Positions 1 through 6,195 of a DNA stretch of 6,313 bases are shown one piece after another. The position numbers were made by a program, and so were the translations under genes. Position 1 is the first letter of the stretch, and every line of letters begins with the position of its first letter. This DNA comes from CAYVTV01 sp964526475. Its GTDB lineage: Bacteria > Bacteroidota > Bacteroidia > Bacteroidales > GCA-2748055. The stretch lies in contig CAZGKF010000088.1 of assembly GCA_964526475.1 (NCBI GenBank), positions 1 to 6,313 of the forward strand. Reading direction: 5' to 3'. The notes under the pieces were generated by a model. That model made no database searches. It saw only the letters and a list, made by a program, of their open reading frames with translations, and was not told the DNA's origin.

Positions 1-170
1 AGGCTTTTTGGCCGGGGCAGGAAAAGTAAAAAAGTTGGCAGTATGCAGTTGGCAGGTGGATAGAGTTTTTAGAAAGTGAATGTAATATAGAATAACTCCC
101 CGCCTTCGGGAAATCGCGATGATAAAAAAGTTGGCAGTTGGCAAAAAGAAAGCTTATGTGCGGCTGACGT

Positions 171-255
171 CCACGGATTGTGCGAACCTGAGGCTTTTTG
201 GCCGGGGCAGGGCGGGAATTGTGCGACAAAAAAAGCCGAAGGTTGGAATCCGTGG
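171..255. repeat. Long imperfect inverted repeat inside the island
   Basis: The left arm (171-199) reads CCACGGATT, then GTGCG, AACCT, GA and GGCTTTTT. The right arm (230-255) reads AAAAAGCC, GA, AGGTT, GG and AATCCGTGG. The 9-, 5- and 8-bp blocks are perfect reverse complements in matching order, interrupted by a 5/2 internal bulge and a 2-nt mismatch. The roughly 30-nt GC-rich loop (200-229) carries a second copy of ATTGTGCGA (218-226) that is also present at 177-185. As RNA or single-stranded DNA this would fold into an extended hairpin. The right arm ends inside the first copy of the 62-bp tandem repeat, so the hairpin and the tandem repeat are interlocked. Confidence 0.7.
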
Positions 256-265
256 TGACTTTTTG

Positions 266-294
266 CCTACTTTTTTGTGGCAGAAAAAAGTAGG
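266..294. repeat. Perfect 11-bp hairpin, first copy
   Basis: CCTACTTTTTT (266-276) and AAAAAAGTAGG (284-294) are exact reverse complements around the 7-nt loop GTGGCAG. The stem is AT-rich with a 5-bp CCTAC/GTAGG base. No T tract follows on the plus strand, so it is not a classical intrinsic terminator in that direction. It may act as a transcript hairpin or as a recognition site for a repeat-mobilising protein; its function is unknown. Confidence 0.8.
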
Positions 295-327
295 AATAAA
301 ATTGTTGGAATCCGTGGTGACTTTTTG

Positions 328-356
328 CCTACTTTTTTATGGCAGAAAAAAGTAGG
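328..356. repeat. Perfect 11-bp hairpin, second copy
   Basis: CCTACTTTTTT (328-338) and AAAAAAGTAGG (346-356) form the same stem as the hairpin 62 bp upstream, with loop ATGGCAG instead of GTGGCAG. The change lies in the loop, so the stem is unaffected. The hairpin ends 7 bp before the putative tgt promoter element, which makes it the last repeat structure before the operon. Confidence 0.8.
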
Positions 357-363
357 AATAACT

Positions 364-371
364 TATATTTG
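364..371 (+). promoter_or_regulatory. Putative Bacteroidota -7 promoter element of the tgt operon
   Basis: TATATTTG matches the Bacteroidota housekeeping -7 consensus TAnnTTTG at every fixed position. It lies in unique sequence directly after the repeat island and 18 bp before the GTG start at 390, which predicts a very short leader of roughly 10-15 nt. No clear TTG -33 element stands about 20 bp upstream; that position falls in the hairpin of the second repeat copy. The call therefore rests on the -7 match and its placement. Confidence 0.5.
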
Positions 372-389
372 CATGCGGAAAGTAAAAAA

Positions 390-1520
390 GTGAAATTTAA
401 AATAATACACAAAGATACTCACTCTTCTGCGAGAGCCGGAGAAATAGAAACATCTCACGGCAAAATTCAGACACCTGTATTTATGCCGGTAGGTACAGCC
501 GGGACTGTGAAAGGGATTCACCAGAGGGATTTGAAGTTTGATCTTGATGCTCCTGTTATTCTTGGGAATTCTTATCATTTATATCTTCGGCCTGGAATTG
601 ACATTATCAGCAAAGCCGGAGGATTGCATAAGTTTATCGGTTGGGACAGGGCTATATTGACTGATAGTGGGGGTTATCAGGTTTTCTCATTATCGGGAAA
701 CAGAAAACTGCATGAAGAAGGTGTTGTTTTTAAATCACATATTGACGGGTCTGAACATATTTTCACTCCGGAAAATATTGTTGATATACAAAGGATACTG
801 GGATCTGATATTATGATGGCTCTGGATGAATGTACTCCTTATCCCTGCGAATATAAATATGCAGAAAAATCGCTTGAATTGACTCATAAATGGCTTGAAA
901 GAGGAATTGAAAGGTTCCGTACTTCAGATGATAAATATGGCTTTATCCAGACTTATTTCCCTATCGTTCAGGGAAGTATTTATCAGGATCTCCGGATGAG
1001 ATCAGCAGAAGTAATATCTGGCATGGAGATGGATGGGTATGCAATCGGGGGCTTGTCGGTTGGAGAGCCTGTTGAAATGATGTATGAAATGACAGCATGT
1101 GTTACAGCTATCTTACCGGAAGAAAAACCTCGATATCTGATGGGAGTGGGCACACCTGTAAATATTCTTGAGTGTATTGCCCTTGGCGTGGATATGTTTG
1201 ATTGCGTAATCCCAACCAGAAACGGAAGGAATGGAATGCTCTTCACGTCAGGTGGTATAATAAATATTAAGAATAAGAAATGGAAAGATGATTATTCAAC
1301 TATCGATTCTAACGGCATTACTTTTGTAGATAAGGATTATTCCAAAGCATATCTGCGGCATCTTTTTATATCTGATGAGATGCTGGGTGCTCAGATTGCC
1401 AGTATCCATAATGTTGGATTTTATCTCTGGCTTGTAAGAGAAGCATTTAATAAAATAAGTTCAGGAGAGTTTAGTCAATGGAAAAGGAAAATGGTGAAGG
1501 TTTTGGACGTTCGGTTATAA
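390..1520 (+). CDS. tgt: Queuine/preQ1 tRNA-ribosyltransferase (tRNA-guanine transglycosylase)
   Basis: Tgt exchanges guanine at the wobble position (34) of GUN-anticodon tRNAs for the queuosine precursor preQ1, in the cytoplasm. Numbered from the GTG at 390, the protein has 376 residues, the length I know for Bacteroidota Tgt. Visible motifs are the ARAG start of the TIM barrel, DSGGYQ with general acid/base Asp92, DEC at 146-148, VQG at 193-195, GGLSVGE at 220-226 and MFDCVIPTRNGRNG with nucleophile Asp271. The zinc site is degenerate: the three positions aligned to E. coli Cys302, Cys304 and Cys307 are Gly309, Thr311 and Asp314, while the histidine (His340, SIHN) remains. The frame is open back to an ATG at 339, but those 17 extra codons lie in or next to the repeat and upstream of the promoter element, so GTG 390 is preferred. 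GGAAAG at 377-382 is a weak ribosome-binding site. It is the first gene of an operon with the permease. Confidence 0.95.
   Translation: MKFKIIHKDTHSSARAGEIETSHGKIQTPVFMPVGTAGTVKGIHQRDLKFDLDAPVILGNSYHLYLRPGIDIISKAGGLHKFIGWDRAILTDSGGYQVFSLSGNRKLHEEGVVFKSHIDGSEHIFTPENIVDIQRILGSDIMMALDECTPYPCEYKYAEKSLELTHKWLERGIERFRTSDDKYGFIQTYFPIVQGSIYQDLRMRSAEVISGMEMDGYAIGGLSVGEPVEMMYEMTACVTAILPEEKPRYLMGVGTPVNILECIALGVDMFDCVIPTRNGRNGMLFTSGGIINIKNKKWKDDYSTIDSNGITFVDKDYSKAYLRHLFISDEMLGAQIASIHNVGFYLWLVREAFNKISSGEFSQWKRKMVKVLDVRL
1463..1469 (+). promoter_or_regulatory. Ribosome binding site fixing the permease start
   Basis: AGGAGAG lies 8 nt before the ATG at 1478, inside the tgt coding region. A clear Shine-Dalgarno match is notable because Bacteroidota genes often lack one. 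It supports the upstream ATG, which overlaps tgt by 43 bp. No other ATG, GTG or TTG occurs in frame before the conserved first membrane segment. Confidence 0.55.
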
Positions 1521-2611
1521 AAAACCTGGCACCTAAAATAATCGATATATATATTATCAGGAAGTTCCTGTCAACTTTCTTTTATTCCATAATTCTAATT
1601 ATTTCTATTGCTGTAATTTTTGATTTTTCTGAAAAGATTGATGATTTTATTGAAAACAAAGCTCCCGTAAATGATATTATTTTTTCTTATTATCTGAATT
1701 TCATACCCTATTTCGCTGTTCTTTTTAGTTCTTTATTTACTTTTATTTCAGTCATTTACTTCACCTCAAAGATGGCTTCGAATACGGAGATCATAGCTAT
1801 TTTAAGCAGTGGGATGAGTCTCAGGAGAATTCTTCGTCCTTATATATTTTCCGCGGTGATTATTGCCTTTATCTCTTTTTTGATGAGTAATTATGTTATT
1901 CCGGAAGCCAACCGGCAAAGGCTCGATTTTGAAGAAAAATATGTGCATAAAAGACCGGTTTCATTTGACAGACGGAATATCCACAGACAAATAGAGCCGG
2001 GAATCTTTATATATTTCGAGAGTTTTAGTAACTGGACTATGACCGGGTATAATTTTTCAATTGAAAAGTTTGAAGATGGTAAACTTATTTCAAAACTTAT
2101 TTCGGATCAGATAACCTGGGACTCTATTTCAAATAAGTGGACCATTTACCGATACTATATAAGGGAATATGACGGAATGACAGAAACAATAACTGAAGGC
2201 CCGCGTATAGATACAGTTTTAAATCTTCACCCATCACAGTTTTCCATGAGACCGAATATTGTTGAAGCAATGAGTATAAAAGAACTGGATGAATTTATTG
2301 AGGAGGCAAAAATGCAGGGGGAAACAAATATTATTATATATCAACTGGAGAAATATAAAAGATATGCTTTGCCTTTTGCAACAATTATTCTTGCTGTAAT
2401 GGGAATGTCGGTATCCTGCCGAAAAGTGAGAGGGGGTGTGGGATTACATCTGGGTGCCGGAATGGCATTGAGTTTTGCATACATTCTCTTCATCCAGTTT
2501 TCCTCACAATTTTCTATCGGAGGTTCCTTGCCTCCGGGTATAGCAGTCTGGTTACCTAATATTCTTTTTACATTTATAGCATTTGGTTTGTATTATAATG
2601 CTCCCAAATAA
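1478..2611 (+). CDS. LptF/LptG (YjgP/YjgQ) family permease, lipopolysaccharide export
   Basis: Members of this family form the inner-membrane core of the LptB2FG transporter, which extracts lipopolysaccharide and passes it to the Lpt bridge toward the outer membrane. The 377-residue protein shows the family layout: three N-terminal membrane segments (about 27-50, 65-96 and 120-140), a soluble periplasmic beta-rich domain (about 141-296) and three C-terminal segments (about 297-315, 323-345 and 352-374). The cytoplasmic stretch at 101-121 (SNTEIIAILSSGMSLRRILR) matches the coupling helix that contacts the LptB ATPase, with its conserved E, SGMS and R positions. The first ~20 residues are a polar extension before KIIDIYIIRKF, where many relatives begin. 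It overlaps tgt by 43 bp, suggesting translational coupling. I cannot decide between LptF and LptG from the sequence alone; the family assignment is firm. Confidence 0.9.
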   Translation: MEKENGEGFGRSVIKNLAPKIIDIYIIRKFLSTFFYSIILIISIAVIFDFSEKIDDFIENKAPVNDIIFSYYLNFIPYFAVLFSSLFTFISVIYFTSKMASNTEIIAILSSGMSLRRILRPYIFSAVIIAFISFLMSNYVIPEANRQRLDFEEKYVHKRPVSFDRRNIHRQIEPGIFIYFESFSNWTMTGYNFSIEKFEDGKLISKLISDQITWDSISNKWTIYRYYIREYDGMTETITEGPRIDTVLNLHPSQFSMRPNIVEAMSIKELDEFIEEAKMQGETNIIIYQLEKYKRYALPFATIILAVMGMSVSCRKVRGGVGLHLGAGMALSFAYILFIQFSSQFSIGGSLPPGIAVWLPNILFTFIAFGLYYNAPK

Positions 2612-2632
2612 GTAATATATGAGATTATATTT

Positions 2633-3559
2633 TTGAAAACGTTCATTTCCCATACTACTTTTCTTGCAATTATTGCGTGTATTTTATGGTCAACCGCTTT
2701 TGCCGGCGTGAAAGTTGGTTTATCATATACCAGCCCTCTCCAGTTTGCAGGTATCAGATTCTTTCTTTCAGGGCTTTTAATTTTCCCTTTTGCTGCTGCA
2801 AATATGAGAAATTACATTATTGTTGTAAAAACAAACTTCCGGTTGATAATAATTATATCAATTCTTCAAACCGTTTTTCAGTATTCTATGTTTTATCTTG
2901 GGATGAGTATGGTACCGGCTTCCCTTGGAGCAATAATTATTGGTTCCGCACCCTTATTTTTTGCTATGACAGCACATTTTTTTATGCAGGATGACCGAAT
3001 GACCCGGAACCGGGCGTATATATTCCTCCTCGGTTTCTCAGGAGTGATATTGGTAATTGCAGGAAGAAATGATTTTACTTCAGAAGGTACAATTAAATTT
3101 ACAGGGATCATTTTTCTTTTACTAACTGTCATTGCAAGTGCATTTGCAAATATTTTCGTATCAAAGGATAAAGGGAAAACTCCTCCTCTTATACTTAGTT
3201 CAGCAACAATGCTTATTGGTGGTGGAATTTTAATTTTATTCTCCATCAAGGTGGAAGGATTGAATGTGGATATTAAACCACCGGTTTATTACCTGTCACT
3301 TGGCTGGCTTAGCTTCCTGTCAGCAGCGGCTGTTTCAATATGGTTTGTCTTACTGGGAAGGCCTGGTGTTAAAGTATCGGACCTGAACTTCTGGAAATTT
3401 TTAATTCCTGTATCCGGGGCAGTTCTCAGCTGGATACTTATTCCAGAGGAGAAGCCGGTTTCAGTGGCATTGGCAGGAATGGGTATTGTTGCCCTCTCTA
3501 TGATCTTGCTTAATATTAACAAAAGGAACAGAATGAGAAGAGATTTAAGAAAGGAATGA
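2633..3559 (+). CDS. EamA/DMT family transporter
   Basis: This is a 308-residue integral membrane protein of the drug/metabolite transporter superfamily, whose members move small metabolites or toxic compounds across the inner membrane. Ten hydrophobic segments are visible, at about 7-27, 34-53, 70-88, 92-115, 128-143, 156-175, 184-204, 217-240, 253-270 and 277-294. They form two EamA repeats (about 9-143 and 157-294). The first carries typical motifs: ILWSTAFAGVKVG, the P(L)QFAGIRFF stretch, and PASLGAIIIGSAPLF in segment 4; PEEKP precedes the last helix. The C-terminus is strongly basic (KRNRMRRDLRK), consistent with a cytoplasmic end. The start is TTG at 2633; no ATG is in frame upstream before the stop at 2609, and this start places the first helix at the expected distance. 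It lies 21 bp after the permease, probably in the same transcript. The substrate cannot be predicted. Confidence 0.88.
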   Translation: MKTFISHTTFLAIIACILWSTAFAGVKVGLSYTSPLQFAGIRFFLSGLLIFPFAAANMRNYIIVVKTNFRLIIIISILQTVFQYSMFYLGMSMVPASLGAIIIGSAPLFFAMTAHFFMQDDRMTRNRAYIFLLGFSGVILVIAGRNDFTSEGTIKFTGIIFLLLTVIASAFANIFVSKDKGKTPPLILSSATMLIGGGILILFSIKVEGLNVDIKPPVYYLSLGWLSFLSAAAVSIWFVLLGRPGVKVSDLNFWKFLIPVSGAVLSWILIPEEKPVSVALAGMGIVALSMILLNINKRNRMRRDLRKE

Positions 3560-3575
3560 TAACAGATATGTTGAT

Positions 3576-3628
3576 AAAAGTTACGGGTAAGAATAATTCC
3601 TTCACACTAATGCATCACCCAACTTTTT
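3576..3628. terminator. Possible bidirectional terminator between convergent genes
   Basis: In the 82-bp gap between the transporter stop and the rlmN stop, AAAAGTT-AC-GGGT (3576-3588) pairs with ACCC-AACTTTT (3617-3627), leaving a 2-nt bulge. A T run (3624-3628) lies on the plus strand and a TTTTATC stretch on the minus strand. The loop is long (28 nt) and the stem is short, so this is a weak candidate. Its position between two converging transcripts is the main support. Confidence 0.35.
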
Positions 3629-3641
3629 GATTGTAAAAATA

Positions 3642-4661
3642 TTATTTCTTTGTGGACAAAAGTCCGCATGCTGCATTTATATCCTTTCCCCTTGATTTTC
3701 TGATAGTGGTAATGAACCCCTTTTCATTTAGTTTGTTTCTGAAAATCTCTATTTCCTCATCGGGTGTACTCTCAAATGTTGTACCTGGAATAGGATGAAA
3801 ACGAATAAGGTTGATACGGCACTTTAAACCATTCAGGAGCCGGATTAATCCCAGAACATGTTTTCCGGTGTCATTAAATCCTTTCAGCATAATATATTCG
3901 ACAGATATTCGTCTCTGTCCATACAATACTGCAGCCTTAAGTTCTTTAATAATATCATGCAAGGGATATACCTTTTCCAGAGGTACGATCATTTTTCTTT
4001 CTTCATTAAACGGGCTATGCAGACTTAAGGCAATATTAACCTCACTCTCACTGATTAATCTTTTCAAAGAAGGAATGATGCCTATTGTTGAAACCGTAAT
4101 TCTCCTGGGACTCATTGCAAATCCCCATTCTGACGTCAGTATCATTAAACTTTTTAATACTTCATCAGGGTTGTCGAGTGGCTCGCCCATGCCCATATAT
4201 ACTATATTTGAGATCTTATCTGATTCCGGCAGACTTTTTACCTGATTAAGAATTTCCCCGGCAGTAAGGTTTCCCTGGAATCCTTGTTTCCCCGTCATGC
4301 AAAATAAACATGCCATTTTACAACCAACCTGGGTGGAAAGACAAAGGGTATTCCTGTTTTCTTCCGGGATAAAAGCCGTTTCTATGAATTTCATATTACC
4401 GGCAGGGAAAAGGTATTTTTTTGTCCCATCAGAGGAAGTTCTGACTTCTGTATGTGGTTTTAAACCGATCTCATACCTTTCTGCCAGAATCTCCCTCCCC
4501 TTTTTAGAAATATCTGTCATTTGATCAATCAGGGTGATATTTTTGCGATAAAGCCAGACTGACAACTGTTGTGATGCAAACGAAGGCAAACCAGCTTCCT
4601 GTGTTACTTCCTTAAGTTCATCCGGAGTCATACCCAAAAGGGATATTTTTTTTGATCCCAT
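3642..4661 (-). CDS. rlmN: Dual-specificity RNA methyltransferase RlmN (radical SAM)
   Basis: RlmN methylates C2 of adenosine 2503 in 23S rRNA at the peptidyl transferase centre; characterised relatives also modify A37 of some tRNAs. The 339-residue protein has an N-terminal helical accessory region (about 1-95) and a radical SAM core. The 4Fe-4S cluster cysteines are Cys114, Cys118 and Cys121 in QVGCKMACLFC. Cys332 in INAACGLL aligns with the methyl-carrying E. coli Cys355, and Cys107 (TLCLS) aligns with Cys118, the partner cysteine. MGMGEPLDN (156-164) is the SAM-binding GEP motif; RRITVSTIG and ALSLHS follow as usual. The complete cysteine set supports activity. ATG at 4661 is the natural start, leaving only a few residues before the conserved LLGMT. 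It is downstream of rlmD on the same strand, 127 bp away. The resistance enzyme Cfr is related, but housekeeping context and motif order favour RlmN. Confidence 0.95.
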   Translation of the reverse strand: MGSKKISLLGMTPDELKEVTQEAGLPSFASQQLSVWLYRKNITLIDQMTDISKKGREILAERYEIGLKPHTEVRTSSDGTKKYLFPAGNMKFIETAFIPEENRNTLCLSTQVGCKMACLFCMTGKQGFQGNLTAGEILNQVKSLPESDKISNIVYMGMGEPLDNPDEVLKSLMILTSEWGFAMSPRRITVSTIGIIPSLKRLISESEVNIALSLHSPFNEERKMIVPLEKVYPLHDIIKELKAAVLYGQRRISVEYIMLKGFNDTGKHVLGLIRLLNGLKCRINLIRFHPIPGTTFESTPDEEIEIFRNKLNEKGFITTIRKSRGKDINAACGLLSTKK

Positions 4662-4788
4662 GTGAATTAGTGTATAAAAAAAGTGTCAGAAAAATATTTA
4701 TGCATAAAAAGTCTTCTCTATCAATAAAATAAGAGATATGTTCCGATAACAATTTTTTATAGGTTTGAACATTTTTTCTGGAAAAAAA
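4662..4788 (-). other. AT-rich spacer between rlmD and rlmN
   Basis: The 127-bp spacer contains no open frame of note. Just after the rlmD stop, an AT-only 7-bp inverted repeat (4771-4777 with 4783-4789) might weakly end transcription. Upstream of rlmN, TATTTTTC (complement of 4689-4696) matches seven of eight positions of a stretched TAnnTTTG element, without a well-spaced -33 TTG. The length would allow rlmN its own promoter, but neither signal is strong. Confidence 0.3.
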
Positions 4789-6195
4789 TTATTTTCTTTT
4801 TAATAGTATAATGCTTTCTACATGATGTGTGTGAGGAAACATGTCAATTGCTTGTACAGCATCTATTTCATACATCTCCTTCATGAGTTCCACATCTCTG
4901 GCCTGGGTAGCAGGATTGCAGCTGACGTATATTATCTTTTCCGGTTTGGCTTTCAGTACACTGAGAATTACATCACGATGCATTCCTGCACGGGGTGGAT
5001 CTGTTATAATTATATCAGGTTTCCCGTTTTCCCTGATAAATTGTTCGTCAAGTAAATTTTTTATATCTCCGGTATAGAATTGTGTATTTGATATATCGTT
5101 TAGCAGGCTGTTTCTTTTTGCATCCTCTATCGCTTCAGGGATTGAATCAATACCAACTAATTTTCCGGCATTTTCAGCAATAAAATTAGCGATGGTGCCG
5201 GTTCCTGTATATAAATCATATACAATCTCCCTCCCTGTCAAACCTGCATATTCCCTTACCTTTCTGTAAAGTTGCAATGCCTGTAGAGTATTGGTCTGAA
5301 AAAATGATTTAGGACCGATCCTGAAACTTAAGTTTTCAAGTCTCTCCGTAATATGATCTTTGCCATGGAATGTAATGATTTCCTGATCATAAATTGTGGC
5401 ATTGCGTTTGGTGTTAATTGTATAGAGCAGTGAAGTTATATCCGGAAAACAGTTTTTTATCTCGTTAAGCATTGAATAAATAGCTTTTTTTTGGTTATCT
5501 CCGAAGGAAAAAACTGTCATTAACTCACCGGTGGAAGTATCTCTGATTATAAGATTTCTTAAAAAACCATGATGATTTCTCACATCATAGAAACTATGCC
5601 CTGCCCGGACACAATAATCCTTTGCGAAATTTCTTATACGGTTTCCCGGTTCCTCCTGAAGCCAGCATTTGTTAAGATCAACTACTTTATTATGCATTCC
5701 GGGGATATGAAAACCTGCTGCCCTTGTGTTTTCAAACTTTTTTCCCGAATCAATCTCTTCACGGGTGAACCATTTGCTGGAAGAAAAGGTGTACTCCAGC
5801 TTATTCCTGTAAAATTCAGTCTTTTGAGATGGGATTATTGTGCTGGTCCTGAAATTCTCTATCCTGCCAATTCTTTGCAAGGCATCGGTAAGCTGTTTTT
5901 CTTTGAATTTTAGCTGATCGGAGTAAGGCAGATGCTGCCATTTACATCCTCCACATATACCAAAATGCTCACAAAAAGGCTCAGATCTTGAGGGCGATTT
6001 CTTTATCATCCGTATCACTTCCCCCATCATATATTTTTTTCTTTTTCGGATAATACGTATATCAACAATATCTCCGGGAATTACCATTGGGATAAAGATT
6101 ACCATATTATTCAACCTGGAAATGGCGTTTCCTTCTGCGCCGATTTCCTCAACAAGTACATTCTCAATTATTTCAGTTGATTTTTTTCCGGCCAT
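4789..6195 (-). CDS. rlmD: 23S rRNA (uracil-C5)-methyltransferase RlmD (RumA/TrmA family)
   Basis: RlmD uses SAM to make 5-methyluridine at U1939 of 23S rRNA (E. coli numbering). The 468-residue protein is somewhat longer than the 433-residue E. coli enzyme but has the same architecture. An N-terminal TRAM domain (about 5-65) binds RNA. An iron-sulfur site is formed by Cys75, Cys81 and Cys84 (CEHFGICGGC) plus a distant cysteine, Cys167 (DLNKCW). The C-terminal Rossmann methyltransferase contains KSFFQTN (Gln290), DLYTGTGT (327-334), GID (348-350) and TDPPRAG (398-404). The nucleophile is Cys426 in YVSCNPATQARD, and the general base is Glu460 in HVESIILL. Everything needed for catalysis is present. 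The four-cysteine cluster favours the RlmD type over TrmA, which lacks it. The exact uracil (U1939, U747 or both) cannot be read from sequence. ATG at 6195 is the start; MAGKK directly precedes the TRAM domain. Confidence 0.92.
   Translation of the reverse strand: MAGKKSTEIIENVLVEEIGAEGNAISRLNNMVIFIPMVIPGDIVDIRIIRKRKKYMMGEVIRMIKKSPSRSEPFCEHFGICGGCKWQHLPYSDQLKFKEKQLTDALQRIGRIENFRTSTIIPSQKTEFYRNKLEYTFSSSKWFTREEIDSGKKFENTRAAGFHIPGMHNKVVDLNKCWLQEEPGNRIRNFAKDYCVRAGHSFYDVRNHHGFLRNLIIRDTSTGELMTVFSFGDNQKKAIYSMLNEIKNCFPDITSLLYTINTKRNATIYDQEIITFHGKDHITERLENLSFRIGPKSFFQTNTLQALQLYRKVREYAGLTGREIVYDLYTGTGTIANFIAENAGKLVGIDSIPEAIEDAKRNSLLNDISNTQFYTGDIKNLLDEQFIRENGKPDIIITDPPRAGMHRDVILSVLKAKPEKIIYVSCNPATQARDVELMKEMYEIDAVQAIDMFPHTHHVESIILLKRK

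Larger units (their letters stand above)
242..361. repeat. Tandem duplication of a 62-bp unit, two copies
   Basis: Positions 242-299 and 304-361 are identical over 58 bp except for one base: G at 277 and A at 339. The offset between copies is 62 bp. That single substitution turns GTGGCAG in the first copy into ATGGCAG in the second, creating the in-frame ATG that extends the tgt reading frame upstream. Identity stops at 362, immediately before the unique tgt leader. The near-identity implies a recent duplication or active homogenisation. Confidence 0.9.
1..362. repeat. Composite intergenic repeat island, no credible gene
   Basis: This stretch upstream of tgt holds no credible gene and is built from repeated blocks. 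Block A, 21 bp beginning AGGCTTTTTGGCC, occurs at 1-21 and again at 191-211. Block B, TAAAAAAGTTGGCAGT, occurs at 27-42 and 123-138, with extra GTTGGCAG copies at 48-55 and 137-143 (the last lacks its final G). Block C is a tandem pair at 242-299 and 304-361. Because block A touches the first base of the window, another copy of the composite probably continues to the left. The stretch is richer in G+C around 158-255 than the flanking genes. A 78-codon open frame (119-355) runs across the blocks, but its peptide is simply a translation of the repeats. No inverted ends with target duplications and no transposase are visible, so the island is not an IS. A non-autonomous element or accumulated intergenic repeats both fit. 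Confidence 0.8.

Noticed and set aside
119..355. A 78-codon plus-strand open frame
   Set aside because: It is a translation of the repeat blocks: it crosses blocks B, A and both C copies, with the two C copies read in different frames. It has no promoter, ribosome-binding site or recognisable domain.
1..362. CRISPR array or riboswitch in the repeat island
   Set aside because: The repeats are of mixed length and order with no regular unique spacers, so not CRISPR. I could not match a known aptamer, including preQ1, which would have been plausible before tgt; the predicted leader after the promoter is only about a dozen nucleotides.
3811..4245. A 144-codon plus-strand open frame
   Set aside because: It lies wholly antisense to rlmN, whose motifs are complete; the peptide has no recognisable domain and no upstream signals.
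3642..4661. Cfr-type resistance methyltransferase
   Set aside because: Cfr shares the radical SAM core, but this gene has the length, N-terminal region and housekeeping context of RlmN, and nothing suggests acquisition.
4662..4788. rlmN promoter at the complement of 4689-4696
   Set aside because: TATTTTTC is one base off TAnnTTTG, and the nearest TTG on that strand is about 25 bp upstream, beyond the usual spacing; in such AT-rich DNA a near match is expected by chance.
5569..5913. A 114-codon plus-strand open frame, with smaller ones at 4822-5077
   Set aside because: They are antisense to rlmD, which is continuous and carries all catalytic residues.
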